A stretch of DNA of 53,292 nt from Oehlia diaphana (Eukaryota > Glomeromycota > Glomeromycetes > Glomerales > Glomeraceae). Shown in pieces: positions 33,175-46,789 of the stretch; within the stretch, counting starts at the first letter, position 1; each line of letters starts with the position of its first letter. The stretch covers positions 1 to 53,292 of the forward strand of contig QZLH01000299.1 of the NCBI GenBank assembly GCA_003833135.1. Reading direction: 5' to 3'. The translations under genes and the position numbers were made by a program. The notes under the pieces are model-generated. The model searched no databases. It was given only the letters and a program-made list of their open reading frames with translations, and was not told the origin of the DNA.

Positions 33175-36072
33175 TTTAGTATTTATTTCACTAACAGGTT
33201 ATGACTAGTTTATTTTTTTTTCTTTTAATTGATTTTGAATCTTTACTATACAAAGAAAATAGTATTGGCTATGCAAATTTAAGTACTTGTGCAAAAATGA
33301 TTATTTGACTAGCAGTAAGTTATGCTTTTTGTTGTTTTAATTAGACAGATATATAGCAAACAGGTAAAATATACCTTGAGATGGATAAATTATATAAAGA
33401 ATTGAGTTGACAGGATGCTAAAAGACAACCAGATAAGAGAGTTTATGTAGAAAATGAAATTAATAATTTTTAATTTACTATATAATATCAGTATCAAAAG
33501 AGCAAATAATGCAGTCAAAATGATAGCAAGAAGTGATGTGAATTATGTGATTAAAGTGATGAACTTGTTCATAAAAATAATCAAAAATAGATTGAAAAAA
33601 GTAATATAGAAAATTCTGTAATTCAGAAGTCATGTGAAACTGTTAATTAAGTAATAGAAAAAAGAACAGTATATGTTTTTATTTTTTATTTATTTTTTTT
33701 TTTGATTGTGAAATAAAATATTAATATTGAGAAGAGATTAATATAATAAAATAAGGTAGCAGATGCTTAAAGTGAGAAATTAAAACATGAAAAATCACAT
33801 AATGTGGAATATCATATTCTGCCAGTTTTGGACAAATAAAATGAATGACAGTAATATATTAATGCTATATCTTTGATTTATTTGCATTACAACATAAATT
33901 ATGTGCAGCTTCATGCAGAATATCAAACGAAAAAATGGAAAAGATGGAGAAGATATTTTATTATCTCTATGAAGTTGTCACAGCGTATCACTAGCATACT
34001 TGTACATCAGAGTTATACTATACCTATCATTTATGTAAGAGAGTGAAGGTTTTTGTGGGATAGGATAGTGCGCAGATAGGAGATGTACCACAGGGTGATA
34101 AAAATAATCGTATATATAGTTCTAGCATAAAAACTCGTGTCATAGGATGTGCCCATTTTTTTTGTAATTTATTTTTTTATGGTTCACTATGCTACATTGC
34201 GTTCACTTAATAATAGAATAATTAGATAATAATTATATATTTATGAAATGAATCACATGAATCACTTGTATAAATCACTTGATTTATTTTATATTTAATA
34301 TGATATAATTAATTATCTTAAAAAGATTGAAGAAAATTTTCAGATTTTACAACAATTAGCATTACAGGATCTCAATATATTCAAATATGCATGATAAGGC
34401 AAAAAAAAACTTTAAACATAAATAAACTGGAAGTTCAAGATTTTCTAAGCAATAGGAATATAATAGTGGTTAGTTATAAGATCCCTTTTAATGTATACTA
34501 CTAAAATTTATTAAAATATACGAGAAGAAGTACCAAGCCAATCAGAAGACCAATCTCATCAAGACAAACATCACCATATGCGTTATACGAAATGATACAC
34601 AGTTTGTATTATTTATTTCTGTTGTAAAGAATTTGCATTCAATTTTATATATTTACATATTTTTTATTTTATTTTACAGCTATACAATTGTTATTTATAC
34701 TCCTTGTATTATTTCAATGATTACAATAAATTACTAGAAATAGAAGAATGTTTTCATGGAATGATGAAAGTAATAAATATGGAAAATTAATAAGAAATTC
34801 ATGCCCCCTGGGTTTGATTTGAAGATTCTCTTACCTACAAAGTAAGCTGTAATAAAAATTGGAAGTATTTTATTATATATTTTGTCTTAGTTAATATATA
34901 CTAATTTGCTCGTTTTTTGAGCAGAGTTGATCCAATGAATGAAGTAACAGTAAATATAGATCAAGGAATAACTAAATTGTTCATTAAAAAGTCACGATTC
35001 ATGTTGAAAATAGTTAATTTTTTCCTCTCATCAACTATCATTTTAAATTTGCGGTACTACTGTACTTATTATTACTTTAATTGTTATCTGCTAAGGATAA
35101 TCCATTATAGTTAAATGAATGATACTTCTCATCTTTGGCTTTGTAGTTTTAATATATTGTACTATTTTCATTCATCGATGTATTATACTAATGTTACATC
35201 CCTTGAATGAATTCAAGTTATGTTAATTCAGGCAAATTATGTCTAAGAATAAAGGATTAAACTAATTTGGACCTTCACAGATCGATAATGATCTAATGCG
35301 TGAAATTATAATATACGAAATAACTAAAATAGTAATGCATAGCATAGTAATAAATAAGACTTGTCATCATAATAAGAAATTATTCGCATATTTGTTTCAT
35401 TATTTCATATTGAGACGATGTTATTTTTTGCAATTTTTCGGGCACACACAACAGTCGCCAGATAATTGACGTAATTTTTTCGTCCCGTACGCAATTCATA
35501 ACACATAAAGATGACCGATCATGTGAAAAAATCATACAAGAAAATGTTTAACTAAGGTCAATGAAGAGATAAATAATCTTGCTTTAAAATTTCCTCAAGT
35601 AATATCTAAAGATGGTTTTACTAAATTAATCGGTCTAGAGAAGATTGACAATAGTATAGCCTAATATTTTATAGGTGTTGGTTAATACTTTTCCGCGCTG
35701 TCATATTTGTTAATAATTAAATTAATATTAAACCTTTTGTGCTTTTCCTCCTTTCATGCTTCTCATCGTAAACACCATTCGTATATCCGTAAATCAAAGA
35801 TTGAAAAAGGATTTAATGCATAATTTTTCTATATAAAATTTTTTTTATAAGTCACGTACATGTTGATGTACTGTACAATACCTCGACATGTTGTACGACA
35901 TGAACAAAAATGCTCACAAAATCAAATTTTATCGCTCGCTAGTCTGAATTAAACCGGCTTATATAAAAACATTATGTAGAAGAAACTACTAATATTTCTG
36001 CTTCCACCTCTATAATATTCTATAATATAATTATTTTTCTCTCGATATTTTGTGAGATTTTTGATATCTAAC
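33175..36072. other. Spacer, no secure gene
   Basis: AT-rich to about 35400. A 65-codon frame at 34917-35114 starts without an ATG and resembles nothing. Around 35540-35660 a plus-strand frame reads NLALKFPQVISKDGFTKLIG and GLEKIDNSIA and then stops; this looks like a small coding remnant of unknown origin. GTAC-rich palindromic words occur near 35855-35905. Confidence 0.4.
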
Positions 36073-38584
36073 TTATTTTTCTGCAAAGAATCTAATAAAC
36101 CGTTCTTTTTCGGATTCCAGGTGTTCTGGAAGATTAATGTTCTAATAATAAAAAAAAATCAAATTAACTTCAACGTTAAAGGAAATCACCCACTTAATTT
36201 ATTAATTTTCCATACCTTTGAAGCATGATTAATTCGAGGTTGCATGTTATTTGCTTTAGTGCGTAGTAAAAATTGTAAATCTGACAGTTCCTAATAATAA
36301 GAGTATTATTTATATATATATTTATATATTTTTCTAAGAAAAAAAAAAAGAAACTTACTTGAGGAGTAATTAAAAATTCAGAAGTTTTAGAGTCTTTATA
36401 TAATAATGAAGTTAGGAAATTTTCAATTTCTCCACTGGTTTATGAGATTAAACGTTAGATCATAACCTATAATAAAATTGGAGATTTGATAAATTCATGA
36501 ATTTAAAATTACCAAGAATCCAAAAACTTTTGTTGCGCTTTCCATTCTTGTTCAAATCGATCAAATGAAGTGTTTCTCGCATTTTCAACTTCTTTTAATC
36601 TTTCTCTCAAAGAATCATAGGTAGTAAATGGCAATGACTTGTCCTCTTTTGAATAGCTTGTCGCTATAGTTGTGAAAATCATGTGAATATGCAAATAAGT
36701 ATTTGACGTATATAATAAAAATACTCACAAAGATCCAAGTTTAACATTTTTTTCAAAGATAATAGAAAGTCATCACGGCTCTCCACCATTGTTTTATGGC
36801 TTGTTGGCTCTACAAAATCTGACGCGGACATAAGTAGCTATTGTTAAATGGAATAACGTTACAATAATTATTAATTTCATTAGTTGAGGAATAATATTTT
36901 ATCTTAAATATTTACCATTCGTTTACTGAAATCTTCAGCTCTTCGTTCCAATTTATCCCTCAAATTTGACAATAATCTGTGAACTGCTTTCTGATTATCT
37001 AACTCGATATGGAAAATTTGCGCTACAAATTCATTATGTGTATACTGTAGTAGTAACCTATCTATAACCTAAATGAACAGTTAAATCAATGATTCAAATC
37101 AACTTAGCAATAATAAAAGTTTCTGAATCATACCATTTCCAATTGATCAATAAAGTTTTGTTGATATTGTAATTTAACTTCACAATCAGCTGTCAATATT
37201 GGGGATTCTATTTCTAAATAAGTAAGTTTACTTAATAAGCCATTAATTGAGTCCACAACATTATTAATTTGTTCATTAAGTAAAGAATTTTTATTCGTAT
37301 TCTGTTCGATATTGGATTTTAAGACATTGCAGCCGGGAATGAAAAAATCCATTCGCACTCTTGTAGCTTCATTTTGAAACACTCGTAAATATGTAGATAG
37401 ATATTCTAATTCAGTAGAAGCCTTTATATATTTTATCTGAGTTCTTGGATATAAATTCTTTAGACGAATGACTTCATCGGCCAAATTATATGATTGGAAC
37501 TTTTTTATATCTTCCTACATAAAAGAGCATTTAGTTTTAAAAATTAAAAAAAAAATTCTTTTCTAAAATATTGCTTCATTACATTTGAAAAAAAAATCTC
37601 GCAAAGTTGTTGCAATTCGCTTGTAAATGACTGATCCGAGTTCATTATTTCATCAATCTCATCTGTGCACTGATATATAAAATTCTTTTGCTGCTTTCCT
37701 ATAATTTTAATAGATTTAATGAAGAGATAAGAACATAATGAAATGAGTACATTAAATCACGTATTCACCTTTTCCTTCAGAAAATTTCCTTTCCGATAAT
37801 ACTTGGGCAACCGTTTTTACCACTGCTGCGGTATCTACATCATACTTTAAAAAAAGAAATAATAATAATTAATTTAAGAACAATATTTACAAATAATAAT
37901 AATATTGTGGACTTGTTTTTTAAGACCTTGACAGAATCTTGTTCAATATTCTTGTCAACCTCTTTGTTCTTTTCGTCTAGATCACGACTAACTCTTTTTA
38001 ACTCTGCATATTTTTCTTCAATACTTTTTAAGGTTAATCTAAAATTTGATAGTTTGAATTTGTTAAAAAAATAGCAGAAGAATTTAATGATCAAACACAA
38101 TTTTAATTACTCGAGTTGTTCGATATGATATGACAAATGTTCCTGAGAATTTTGTTTAGATTCAACCTCATTTTCGATACTTTCTATTTCCTTTCTAAAA
38201 AAATTAACATAAATTAAAAAATTACATCCATTTCATCAGAATTTCTTCAAATAATATAATACCTACTGTGTCTTCCTTAAAGTGGAAGGGTTACTGAGAT
38301 AAAATCAATAAATGCTGTTAAATGAATTAAATTCATATTGTCATACCAATAAATACGTGGATCTACAGAACTTACATCCAATCATCTTTAACATCAAGAA
38401 CGTTTTGTTCAATATCAATATTTGTACATAACCAATTGAGTATATTACGCGTTTCTAAATTTTCATACGCCCAAGATATTTTTTCCGGTTGTAAATCTGA
38501 TACACCCGGATAATCCAAGTTTGTTAGGAAATTTATAAATTCTTTAGCTGAACGAACATTAGAAATGTTTGAATATGAGGACAT
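36073..38584 (-). CDS. HAUS3: HAUS augmin-like complex subunit 3
   Basis: HAUS3 is a coiled-coil subunit of augmin, which recruits gamma-tubulin to existing spindle microtubules to branch new ones. Thirteen exons join in frame: 38584-38376, 38293-38267, 38194-38111, 38038-37927, 37844-37769, 37698-37583, 37514-37134, 37068-36916, 36837-36729, 36663-36513, 36434-36359, 36290-36216, 36141-36073, giving about 545 residues against about 600 in human. The N-terminal signature FINFLTNLDYPGVSDLQPEK with ILNWLCTNI and EQNVL matches the start of HAUS3 (EFVETLKKIGY...FLKWFCGNV). The rest is long heptad-type coiled coil, including LEYLSTYLRVFQNEATR and a late DNQKAVHRLLSNLRDKLERR segment. The fourth intron begins GTCTTA and the tenth uses a distal AG; these two junctions are the least certain. 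Augmin is absent from many yeasts. Confidence 0.8.
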
Positions 38585-39054
38585 TATTCTACGAAGAAGA
38601 TTTTTTTTTAAAAAAAAAAATTTTAAATTGATTTACTATTATGGCTATTTATGGTAATCATACTCGTGTTTGCCGATCATATTCAACACGTGAATTGATG
38701 ATTTTATCTTTTGGATGATCTGTCAACTGTTTCACTTGAAAATTTTAAAGCAATAAAGAAAGTATTTATTTATTCTATTTCAATAATTAATTTAAAATAT
38801 AAAAGATTACTGTTATATCTATGCCTAAAAACCTTATTGACCTTATTTGTGTAGTAAAGTAATTAATGTGATTTAAAAATAATAAATATTGCATATGTAT
38901 GATTTAAATTACATGCATCTAGATTTTTAAAATTTTTAATTGGTGAATATTAAATTAATTCTATAAATAAAAATGAAGAAAATTTTACTATAAATATTAA
39001 ACTGTAGCGTCTTCAAGGGTAAAATTTCAAAAACGACTTTTCGTAATCTCTTTA
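38585..39054. other. Spacer between HAUS3 and a small basic ORF
   Basis: AT-rich, probably holding the HAUS3 promoter on the right-hand side of its ATG at 38584. I see no reading frame or repeat of note. Confidence 0.4.
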
Positions 39055-39288
39055 TCAAGGAAACGAATTCCCGTTAAAAAAAGAATCAACATGTGGAAAA
39101 TTGCTTTGTTGTTGTGGGAGACTGATAATCATGTTAATATTTTGAACATGAAGACGTCGAGAGATAGGTCGCGATCGAATTCTTCTAATTAGGTTCAAAT
39201 TTTGTTGTTGAAGTTGCCTACTTCGTTGATTCAAGTTAGCGGTATTAAGAGCACGAGGTATACGCCGATAAGATCGTGAAGTAGCCAT
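39055..39288 (-). CDS. Small Arg/Gln-rich hypothetical protein
   Basis: A 77-codon intron-less ORF starting MATSRSYRRIPRALNTANLN. It is strongly basic over its first two thirds (RRIRSRPISRR) and Gln/Asn-rich, with no hydrophobic segment. A TATATATATATA run lies about 10-30 bases upstream of the ATG on its strand. I do not recognise a family. The Arg-rich stretch could bind nucleic acid, but nothing else supports that. It may be a real small gene or a chance frame; its lower AT content compared with the flanks favours a gene. Confidence 0.4.
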   Translation of the reverse strand: MATSRSYRRIPRALNTANLNQRSRQLQQQNLNLIRRIRSRPISRRLHVQNINMIISLPQQQSNFPHVDSFFNGNSFP

Positions 39289-40249
39289 ATTTATATACTG
39301 TATATATATATATATATGATGTTAATGATTTTTGAAAAAAAATTTTTTTTTTTTGAGGGTTTATTTTTTTTATTTTTTTTTAAAAAATGGTTCTTTTTCT
39401 TTTTCTTTTTAGAGAAATTTTCAAGCTCTATTTATAAATAGAAAATATTAATGTCGCATGCATCGCTATAAGACTATTCACGGCAATTTTCATAATCACT
39501 ATTCATTAATTTATTGTCTTGGACAAATTAATTGCATGAGTTTATATGGATAACTGATAAGTTGTTTTACTGCGTAAGCGGTACAGTTTGTCTGTGCATT
39601 TTTTTGGTCGAAGGATAGATAGTCCGATTGTGCAACGAGAATTTTCACATGAACAATTGACACATGAACATGCGTTTTAAACGAATTAATTATTATGGGA
39701 GAAAGACTTGAAGCTTGATTAAATTTTAAGGACAAAAGTACTGTTTTTGACTTTATTGGATTGAATGGAGAAAAACTATGGTGATAATAGTCTGGACATC
39801 TATAAAAATTTAACCTGCGAAGTTTCAATATGCTCTTTTTTTCGATGTCGGTTATGACATTTTTGTTTTTATTGATGAATTTTATGATGATTACGTAGAA
39901 ATAATAAATTCTTTTGATATGTTACAATCTACCGGTTAACATTAGAAATACAAAGACAAAGATGCAAGCCAAAAATAACAAGGGGAAATAAAAATAAAAG
40001 AAATAAGAGTTCAAAATTTATAAAATTTTATTAGTAACCAACAAAATTATCATAACAACAACCAACTCCTTCAACAGTTTTTGATGATTTAATAATGAAT
40101 GGGATAGATTGAAAGAATTTTGAGATTAAAATTAATAAACTACGAGTGATTAATTTTGTAATTATTATTAACACAGTATTAAATATCTACTGTAAATAAT
40201 TTTGTTATCAAATAAATAATAAAATTGTATTATTACTACATTTGTACCA
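39289..40249. other. Spacer downstream of ELP1
   Basis: AT-rich with poly-T and poly-A runs near 39335-39390. The minus-strand frame at 39511-39828 shows no family features and is probably chance. Confidence 0.4.
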
Positions 40250-43200
40250 TTATATAATTTGTAATTTCCAATTAATTTGATTTAGTTTTGGTTTTTCATA
40301 AATCGCCAAATTTACCATATTATTCTGCTGATTATCCAAAACCTCTGAATTATTATTAACATTGACCGTTGATGTTATATTCGTTGTTGTATTTGAAGGT
40401 GTAACAAATATTTTATCAATATTATTTTTGATCTTTTCTTCTAAATTTTCAAATACACTTTGTATTTGTTGCGCATTTTTCAAATACCCCAATGTTACTA
40501 AACAACTCAGCAAGTTCGCTATTTCCACTAAAAAAAAAAGATGAAAGTATAAGAAATATTATTATTTGATTTATAATTCAAAAAAAAAAAAAAAAATTAA
40601 TTAATCATGTATTCACCTTTGGTACTATTAAATCTTTCAATTAATCTTCTTAAAGAATCATACAAATATTCTTCTTCGTATATACTTCCTTTCTTTCCAC
40701 GAGCTTTCTTTCTTTCAGCTCGTCTACGACTCTTAGCACTTTTCCTATATAATAACAATATTTATAAAGTAAATGATTTATTATAGATAATTAACAAAAT
40801 AAATTTAAAATAGTTATATTTACCCGCTTCTTGTAGACTGGATGCTCAATTGGGTATTTGATTTCGTATATCTAGTAAACTTACTTGCCATAGAACTTGT
40901 GTCAGAAAATACATCAACATTCTCTATTGATTCGTCATTATCAAATTGTTCCAAATCTATTATGAGAAAGATGTTAAAAAAAAACATAAAGCTTTCTCTA
41001 CCCTTTTATGAAATTTTTACTAATATTTTACTCACCATGTTGCTTAGCCTTATTAAGAAGGACTTCTTGTAATCGCGAAGTTTGCAGATTTAACTGATCC
41101 GACATAGAATTGATATCCTGAAGTAGATTGTTATGTCCTATGATAAAATATATTAATACATTATAATACAGTTGTATTTTTACACATCAACATACCTTCA
41201 AGAACGCTAGGCTTAACATTAGTCTCTATAAGATCAACTCTATCATACATGTAAGACTACAATAAAATGAATTTAGCAATTGTGATTTGAGGACGATTTA
41301 AATTAATTTACTTACAATACGTATGGCCTCTTTCCAATGATGTCCTTTATTAAGTAACACGATAGCATCTTCAGGTTGCTATGCAAAAAAACCAATTATA
41401 CTTTAATATTTAATATAATTATTTAAATCTAAAAAAATTACCAACCCTTGTGTAATCTAATAATATCTGAGCAGCTTCTTGGTACTGTCTTTTATCGGCC
41501 AATCTTTCTAAAAAAATATATAATGATGTTAAATTAGGTAAATTTTTAAGAATAAATCGATATCCCAATAAATATATATACCTGAAAGTTCTTTGGACAA
41601 TAGAAACAAGTCGTTTGAAGAATATTTTAATTCCTGAGCAATAGCAAATGCTTCACGCCACACTTCTGAATTTTTGTAAGCTTCGAGCGCATTAAATTTA
41701 TTTCCAGCCAAAATGTACGCTAGATAAATAATTATATCAAAAAAATTTTTAATGATTATTGAGAAAAGAACCATATTAAAAGAAATTTATTTTTACCTAA
41801 TCCAGCTTCTTCGAAATTAGACTCTTTGCTCAGATGATCTCCATAAACAGCCATGACTCTCTGTAAAAAAAAAAAATAAATACAAACCAACTAAATGAAA
41901 AGGGACTTTTTTAATAAAATAAAATAAAAATCTTTAATTCTTCTTACTTTATATTTTTCATTATCATTAGCAAAAATATTAATAGCCGATTTATAGAGTT
42001 GATGTTCTTGGAGGTATTTCAAACATTGCACAAAATAATTTTCACCTAAAAATTGATTAATTTTTTTGATAAAATTAAGAATCGATACAAATTAAAAAAA
42101 GTAAAACGTAAATAAATATTTTTATTACCCGCTAAACTTAAATTATATAAGGCCTTCTCATATCTATTAAGATGATCATCAATCTTAAATCTTTGATAAT
42201 ATTTCGAATGATTTTCAAGTTCTGCTAAAAATGACAAATATTCTCTTGGGTCCTTATTAAAAAATATAGAAATAAAATACGCATGAAGTAATTTAAAATT
42301 GTAAATTATAAAACATGATACTGTAATAGATCAAAATTACCTTTTGAGATTGCTGAGCAACCAAAAGCACTAAACTAAAATCATACATTCCCAATGCGAC
42401 ATCGAATAATTTATCTGCATCCACTAAGAATATTGCATATTTTACTGCATCCTCTGCAAGATTTAAGTTTTGATCTAATCGATAGTTTATAATAAAAAAT
42501 ACAAAATAAATTAAGTAAATAGATATGTAAGCAGATAAGAAATAAATTTTAGTTATTTTGTTATTACCTTTTAATTTGGCCAAAAAATTTAAAGCAGATT
42601 CTAATTCTGGTGGAGATTTTTTTACATAAGTTGTTATTATGGATTGAAGATATTTTTTAGAATCTTTCGATTCTAAAACTCCAAGAACTGCATCACATAT
42701 AATATTGACTTTCTTTGAAACATCTTGAGACCTATTTTTTTTTTTTAAAAAAAAAAAGCTTTTTAAAATCTCATATTTATGACGTTAATTATATGTAAAG
42801 TAAAAAATTACTCAGTATTATCAGATGGATTAGGTTTTGAACCTATAGTGATTTTAGGGTACATAGTTTTAGTCACATCTTCATTCCTATATAAAAAACA
42901 AATATAGCCTTTTAACAAATATTTGGAATATCCATTATCTGTAACAATAACAAAATAAGTTTACCTTAAACTTGATAAGAATAAATTTAAATAATCGACG
43001 TTTTCAACTTGATTAATAAATAATTCAACATTGTTCAAGAATAATTTAGGTTCGTGATCATATAAAATATTTAGATCAATTCTATGTCTTCTACAAGTCA
43101 TATAAGCTGATAAATAATCGAGTCTAAGAAGAAAAATATATTTTTTTTAATAAAAGAGGGTCAGTTTAGACCATAAATAAATATATATTAAAAGAGATTA

Positions 43201-46200
43201 TATGCGAAATAAAAATTTCAATTTACCGATTTAATGATTCTCGTACAGATGCCAAAACTAAAGCTCGTGGATGAACAGTTTCCAAATTTCCTCTAGGCAT
43301 CTTAAATTAATACAAAAAATCAATAACTTATTCAAGAATAATCAATATGTTAAATATTAATGTGAATTACCTGTAATATAAGAAAAACATCAAAATAAAC
43401 TGCGCATATTATTTTTGATCCTCTCTCTACCTTTCTCATAGTTTCATGATAAGGATGGGACTCATTATTGTTAAAACTCTCCCAATCTATAATTCAAATA
43501 TATTTTATGTATATGATTAGATAACTCTTAGATTATTAAGATAATTTTAAAATATTTTACCCGATAAATTAGCTTGAAGTGGTAAAAATTTGACATTATT
43601 ATTTAAGGTGGTAGATATAAGAAAATCATTATGTATAAAAAATGACGTGCAATCCGTTGATATTTGTGTATTATTCCCATATAACTTGTTGTTTTCACTC
43701 AATCCTATTATCACAATCTAAATAAATTTAAGAATAAATTTCAATATTGTTGAAAAGAAACATTATTTTATAAATTTAATTTACCTCATTTCTTTCATCT
43801 CTCCCGATTTCAGTTGAAGATATCCAATTACATACTTCAGGAAAACTAGTAAAAGGATCATTTTGTATTTTTAACTTTTCTCCTGGATCATTATTTTCAA
43901 TAAATTTATTAATTTGATCTATATATATTTTAACTAAAATTATTGTGGGGAAAATTTTATTTTCTGTTAATACAAAATTTTTCGTATATTACTTATCGCT
44001 AAAATTTAATCATATTAATACCTTTAAAAACTTTTCCAAGAGTATTTTCAAACCACAATTCTTCGTTATTTGAGTTAGAGTATAATCTTAAAATACTTTG
44101 ACAAAGATTATGCTTTTCATTTGACATGTACTTTGCTTTGCCATTCTCATCATAGGTCAAATAAATTACGACCAATTTATCGTAATTATTTTCACATTTG
44201 ATTGAACATAAACCGTATATAATTGATTGATTAAACCATATGATTTGTCTCAATGTTCCTTGATCATTGTTTGAATCTTTAACTCTAGATAGATCATAAA
44301 AGATATTTAATAGTTAGTGATAATTATAATATGTAAATGATGGTTATCGTGAAAGAGGGTATAATATCACCGAGATGTGAGTAGTGTAGACTCACAAGAT
44401 CATGCATTTAGGAAAATACTGATAACTATTTAACCCTGGCTACGTCCAAAATAGTGATATCCAGATCACTGAGGTCAGTATATTAGCATCATACGCCATA
44501 ATATCACTTATACATGATCCACATGATCCTGGTAGTCGCACTATATTATATATTATATAATACATACTGAAAAGATCCTATACATGTTGGGGCCTTGATA
44601 GGTCTTTCAAACGCTCCGCTCCACTCAAACAGTGTAATTTGCTGATTGGCTTCAAGTACAGCAAAATTATTTCCACCATTTTTATTTGGTAAGAATGATA
44701 CACAAGACGCCGGATTTGAAAGTTGCACGGAGAATGCAAACATTGGTGGCGGTACATTCATCACTCTAAAAGGTGTAAGATTTACGGAAGCTATTAGATT
44801 GATATGTGATGTTAAGGAATTAATTATACTAATTATTCATTATTATCCAGGTCTATTAATATTACTTCAATATTCATATACTCCCATCCTATAATCCAAT
44901 ATCATAAAAAAATATTAAAGGATACATCCATCAATAACAGCAACTGGAGCAACATTTTTGTCTGAAATTGTATTTGCACTAAACACGTCCCAACAGAAAT
45001 CCAGACAATAATAGTGATCTATGGAAATAGTAAATTTTAATATATTTAACAATGCGTCTAAAATGTTTTCAAAATTAGGCGATCACTTTAATTCTTACTT
45101 GTTGTGGTATAATGTAATCTTAGTGCTTTTTCAACATCCCAAGCAACACTAGTTATTTTATCACCAATTTGACATTGAATTTCTTGTTTTAAGTACCAAT
45201 GATAATTATTCATATACCATAACTGTACTAATAATTTATTAAAATAATTATTAAATAATTAAAACCTTCAAATAAAATTTATTATAAAAAGAAATCATAA
45301 ATACCACAACTTGATTGTTCGTTATCTGATATTATTCTCTCTATCCATACAGCTAAAATTGTAGAATCACAATTCCACAAAATTTCAATAATCTACAAAA
45401 GTATAAATAGCTTCATATGGAGATGCATATATTATTTAAAAATTAAAATGATCTCTACCTTATGAGTCTGTGTTTCACGTAATGAAAATTCTCCATGTCT
45501 TAATCCATTTTTTTCAAAGAAAATAATTTCATGCTTATCTGGTAATCTCCGACTTGAAGAAATCAAATTTCCTGATGGCCTTAAAAAAATTTACATAATT
45601 GTAGATAATTGTAAAAAAAAAATCCTTGAAAATACAATTCATACCTCCATGATAATACGTGTTCAAGTTTATCAACGGGTTCACTAGTATATTGTAACAC
45701 ACCTTCTCTATTATAAACACGAATAACTCGAAGTCCTAAATTACATTCCAAATATTAAATCAAAATAAACTATCAAATTGTTTCTTCTGTATAATAATCA
45801 CCTTTATTAGGATCAACTATTGAACAACAAAACATGCTCCCATCTCCTATCCATGATAAACGTGGTTTTAAATCATCATCTTGAGACATAGCAAAACCAG
45901 AAATATCTACTTTGTTCTGTGCAGCAGATTTTCCGGCTGATCCATGAAATTGTGTTTCTTTTTTTCCCCATCCAACATTTATACTAACAGCTTATTCAAA
46001 TAAAGTGAATCTATATTAGTTTAATGAATAAAATTTCAAATTCCATAAATTATTAATCACCTTCTCCAGTTTCTTCCACGTTAATTGGAAATTCTGTTAT
46101 CACATAAAAATCCTTAGTCATTACCAATATTGTATTATTTCCTGTAAAATAATAATATTATATTACTTTAATATCCAATAATATTTAATCGTAATTATGA

Positions 46201-46789
46201 TTCAAATATAAATTATTTCACACCAGTAACAAAAATAACTAATTCATCATCCGGACTCCATTCCATGCATTGGATCTTCGATTCAATTGAACCAACAACT
46301 TCAACCTATTTTTTTTTAAAAAAAAAACCATAAATAATTGATATAAATAATAATTTGATTAAAGATTTTATATATTTACCTCTTCTTCCGATGAATCCAA
46401 GTGAACAGATACAATATCACCATTATGAAACGCTATATATATAGCTTGATCATATACTGAAAAATGCATTCCACAAACTATTGAATCCAAATCTGCAATG
46501 TCTTCTTTATTTGCCCACATTGCTATTACCTAAAAGAAAAGGACGAATAAGTCGAAAGCAAATTAATTAGCAATGTCAATAGAATGTATAAGAAAAAAAA
46601 GAGAACCGGTTTAATTATAATTGTAAACATTACCTCTGAATCATTATGTTTAATAAGTTCAAAATGGGTTAAAGAACTAGAGAATTTTAAAAGATATACT
46701 GTTTCATCCTCATGATTGATTAAAAAAGTTTTTCCAAGCTTATAAGGACAAGAAGAAATTTTTTGTGAAAGTAAATTTAAACTTTTCAT
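40250..46789 (-). CDS. ELP1: Elongator complex protein 1
   Basis: ELP1 (yeast Iki3) is the scaffold of Elongator, which modifies wobble uridines of tRNAs. About 30 short exons on the minus strand read from MKSLNLLSQK (ATG 46789) to NQINWKLQII (stop 40250), roughly 1,250 residues. The N-terminal half shows two beta-propeller regions: AMWANKEDIADLDSIVCG, EWSPDDELVIFVTG and LTPFRVMNVPPPMFAFSVQL are family landmarks. The C-terminal half is helical, with LDYLSAYMTCRRHRIDLN, DPREYLSFLAELE and AYILAGNKFNALEAY in TPR-like order. Near the end lies the basic patch KSAKSRRRAERKKARGKKGS, corresponding to the tRNA-binding/nuclear signal of yeast Elp1, then YEEEYLYDSLRRLI. One intron (44925-44791) has minor-spliceosome signals, and one (44567-44285) is unusually long. 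The start lies 219 bp from the divergent MTD1 start. Confidence 0.93.
44285..44567 (-). other. Unusually long ELP1 intron with GC-richer interior
   Basis: Most introns here are 60-100 nt; this one is 283 nt. Its middle (about 44340-44545) is less AT-rich and contains several ATAATATCAC/GTGATAT-type words in both orientations. This suggests that a short repeat inserted into an intron. I could not define element ends or a target duplication. Confidence 0.4.
44791..44925 (-). other. U12-type GT-AG intron in ELP1
   Basis: On the coding strand the intron starts GTATCCTTTAAT, matching the minor-spliceosome donor (G/A)TATCCTTT. It contains the branch site ATTCCTTAAC (44820-44811), identical to the U12 consensus core, with the adenosine about 21 nt before the AG. 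Splicing joins VAVIDG to SSVNLTPFRVMNVPPP in frame, and the downstream LTPFR...VPPPM agrees with human ELP1. Confidence 0.8.

Noticed and set aside
34917..35114. Plus-strand ORF of 65 codons preceded by an AG
   Set aside because: It could look like a spliced exon, but no upstream exon or family similarity was found in AT-rich, repeat-laden DNA.
39511..39828. Minus-strand ORF of 105 codons
   Set aside because: No family pattern, no splice partners and no supporting context; probably chance.
44646..44894. Plus-strand ORF of 82 codons
   Set aside because: Antisense shadow of the ELP1 exon coding for VPPPMFAFSVQL and of the minor-class intron beside it.
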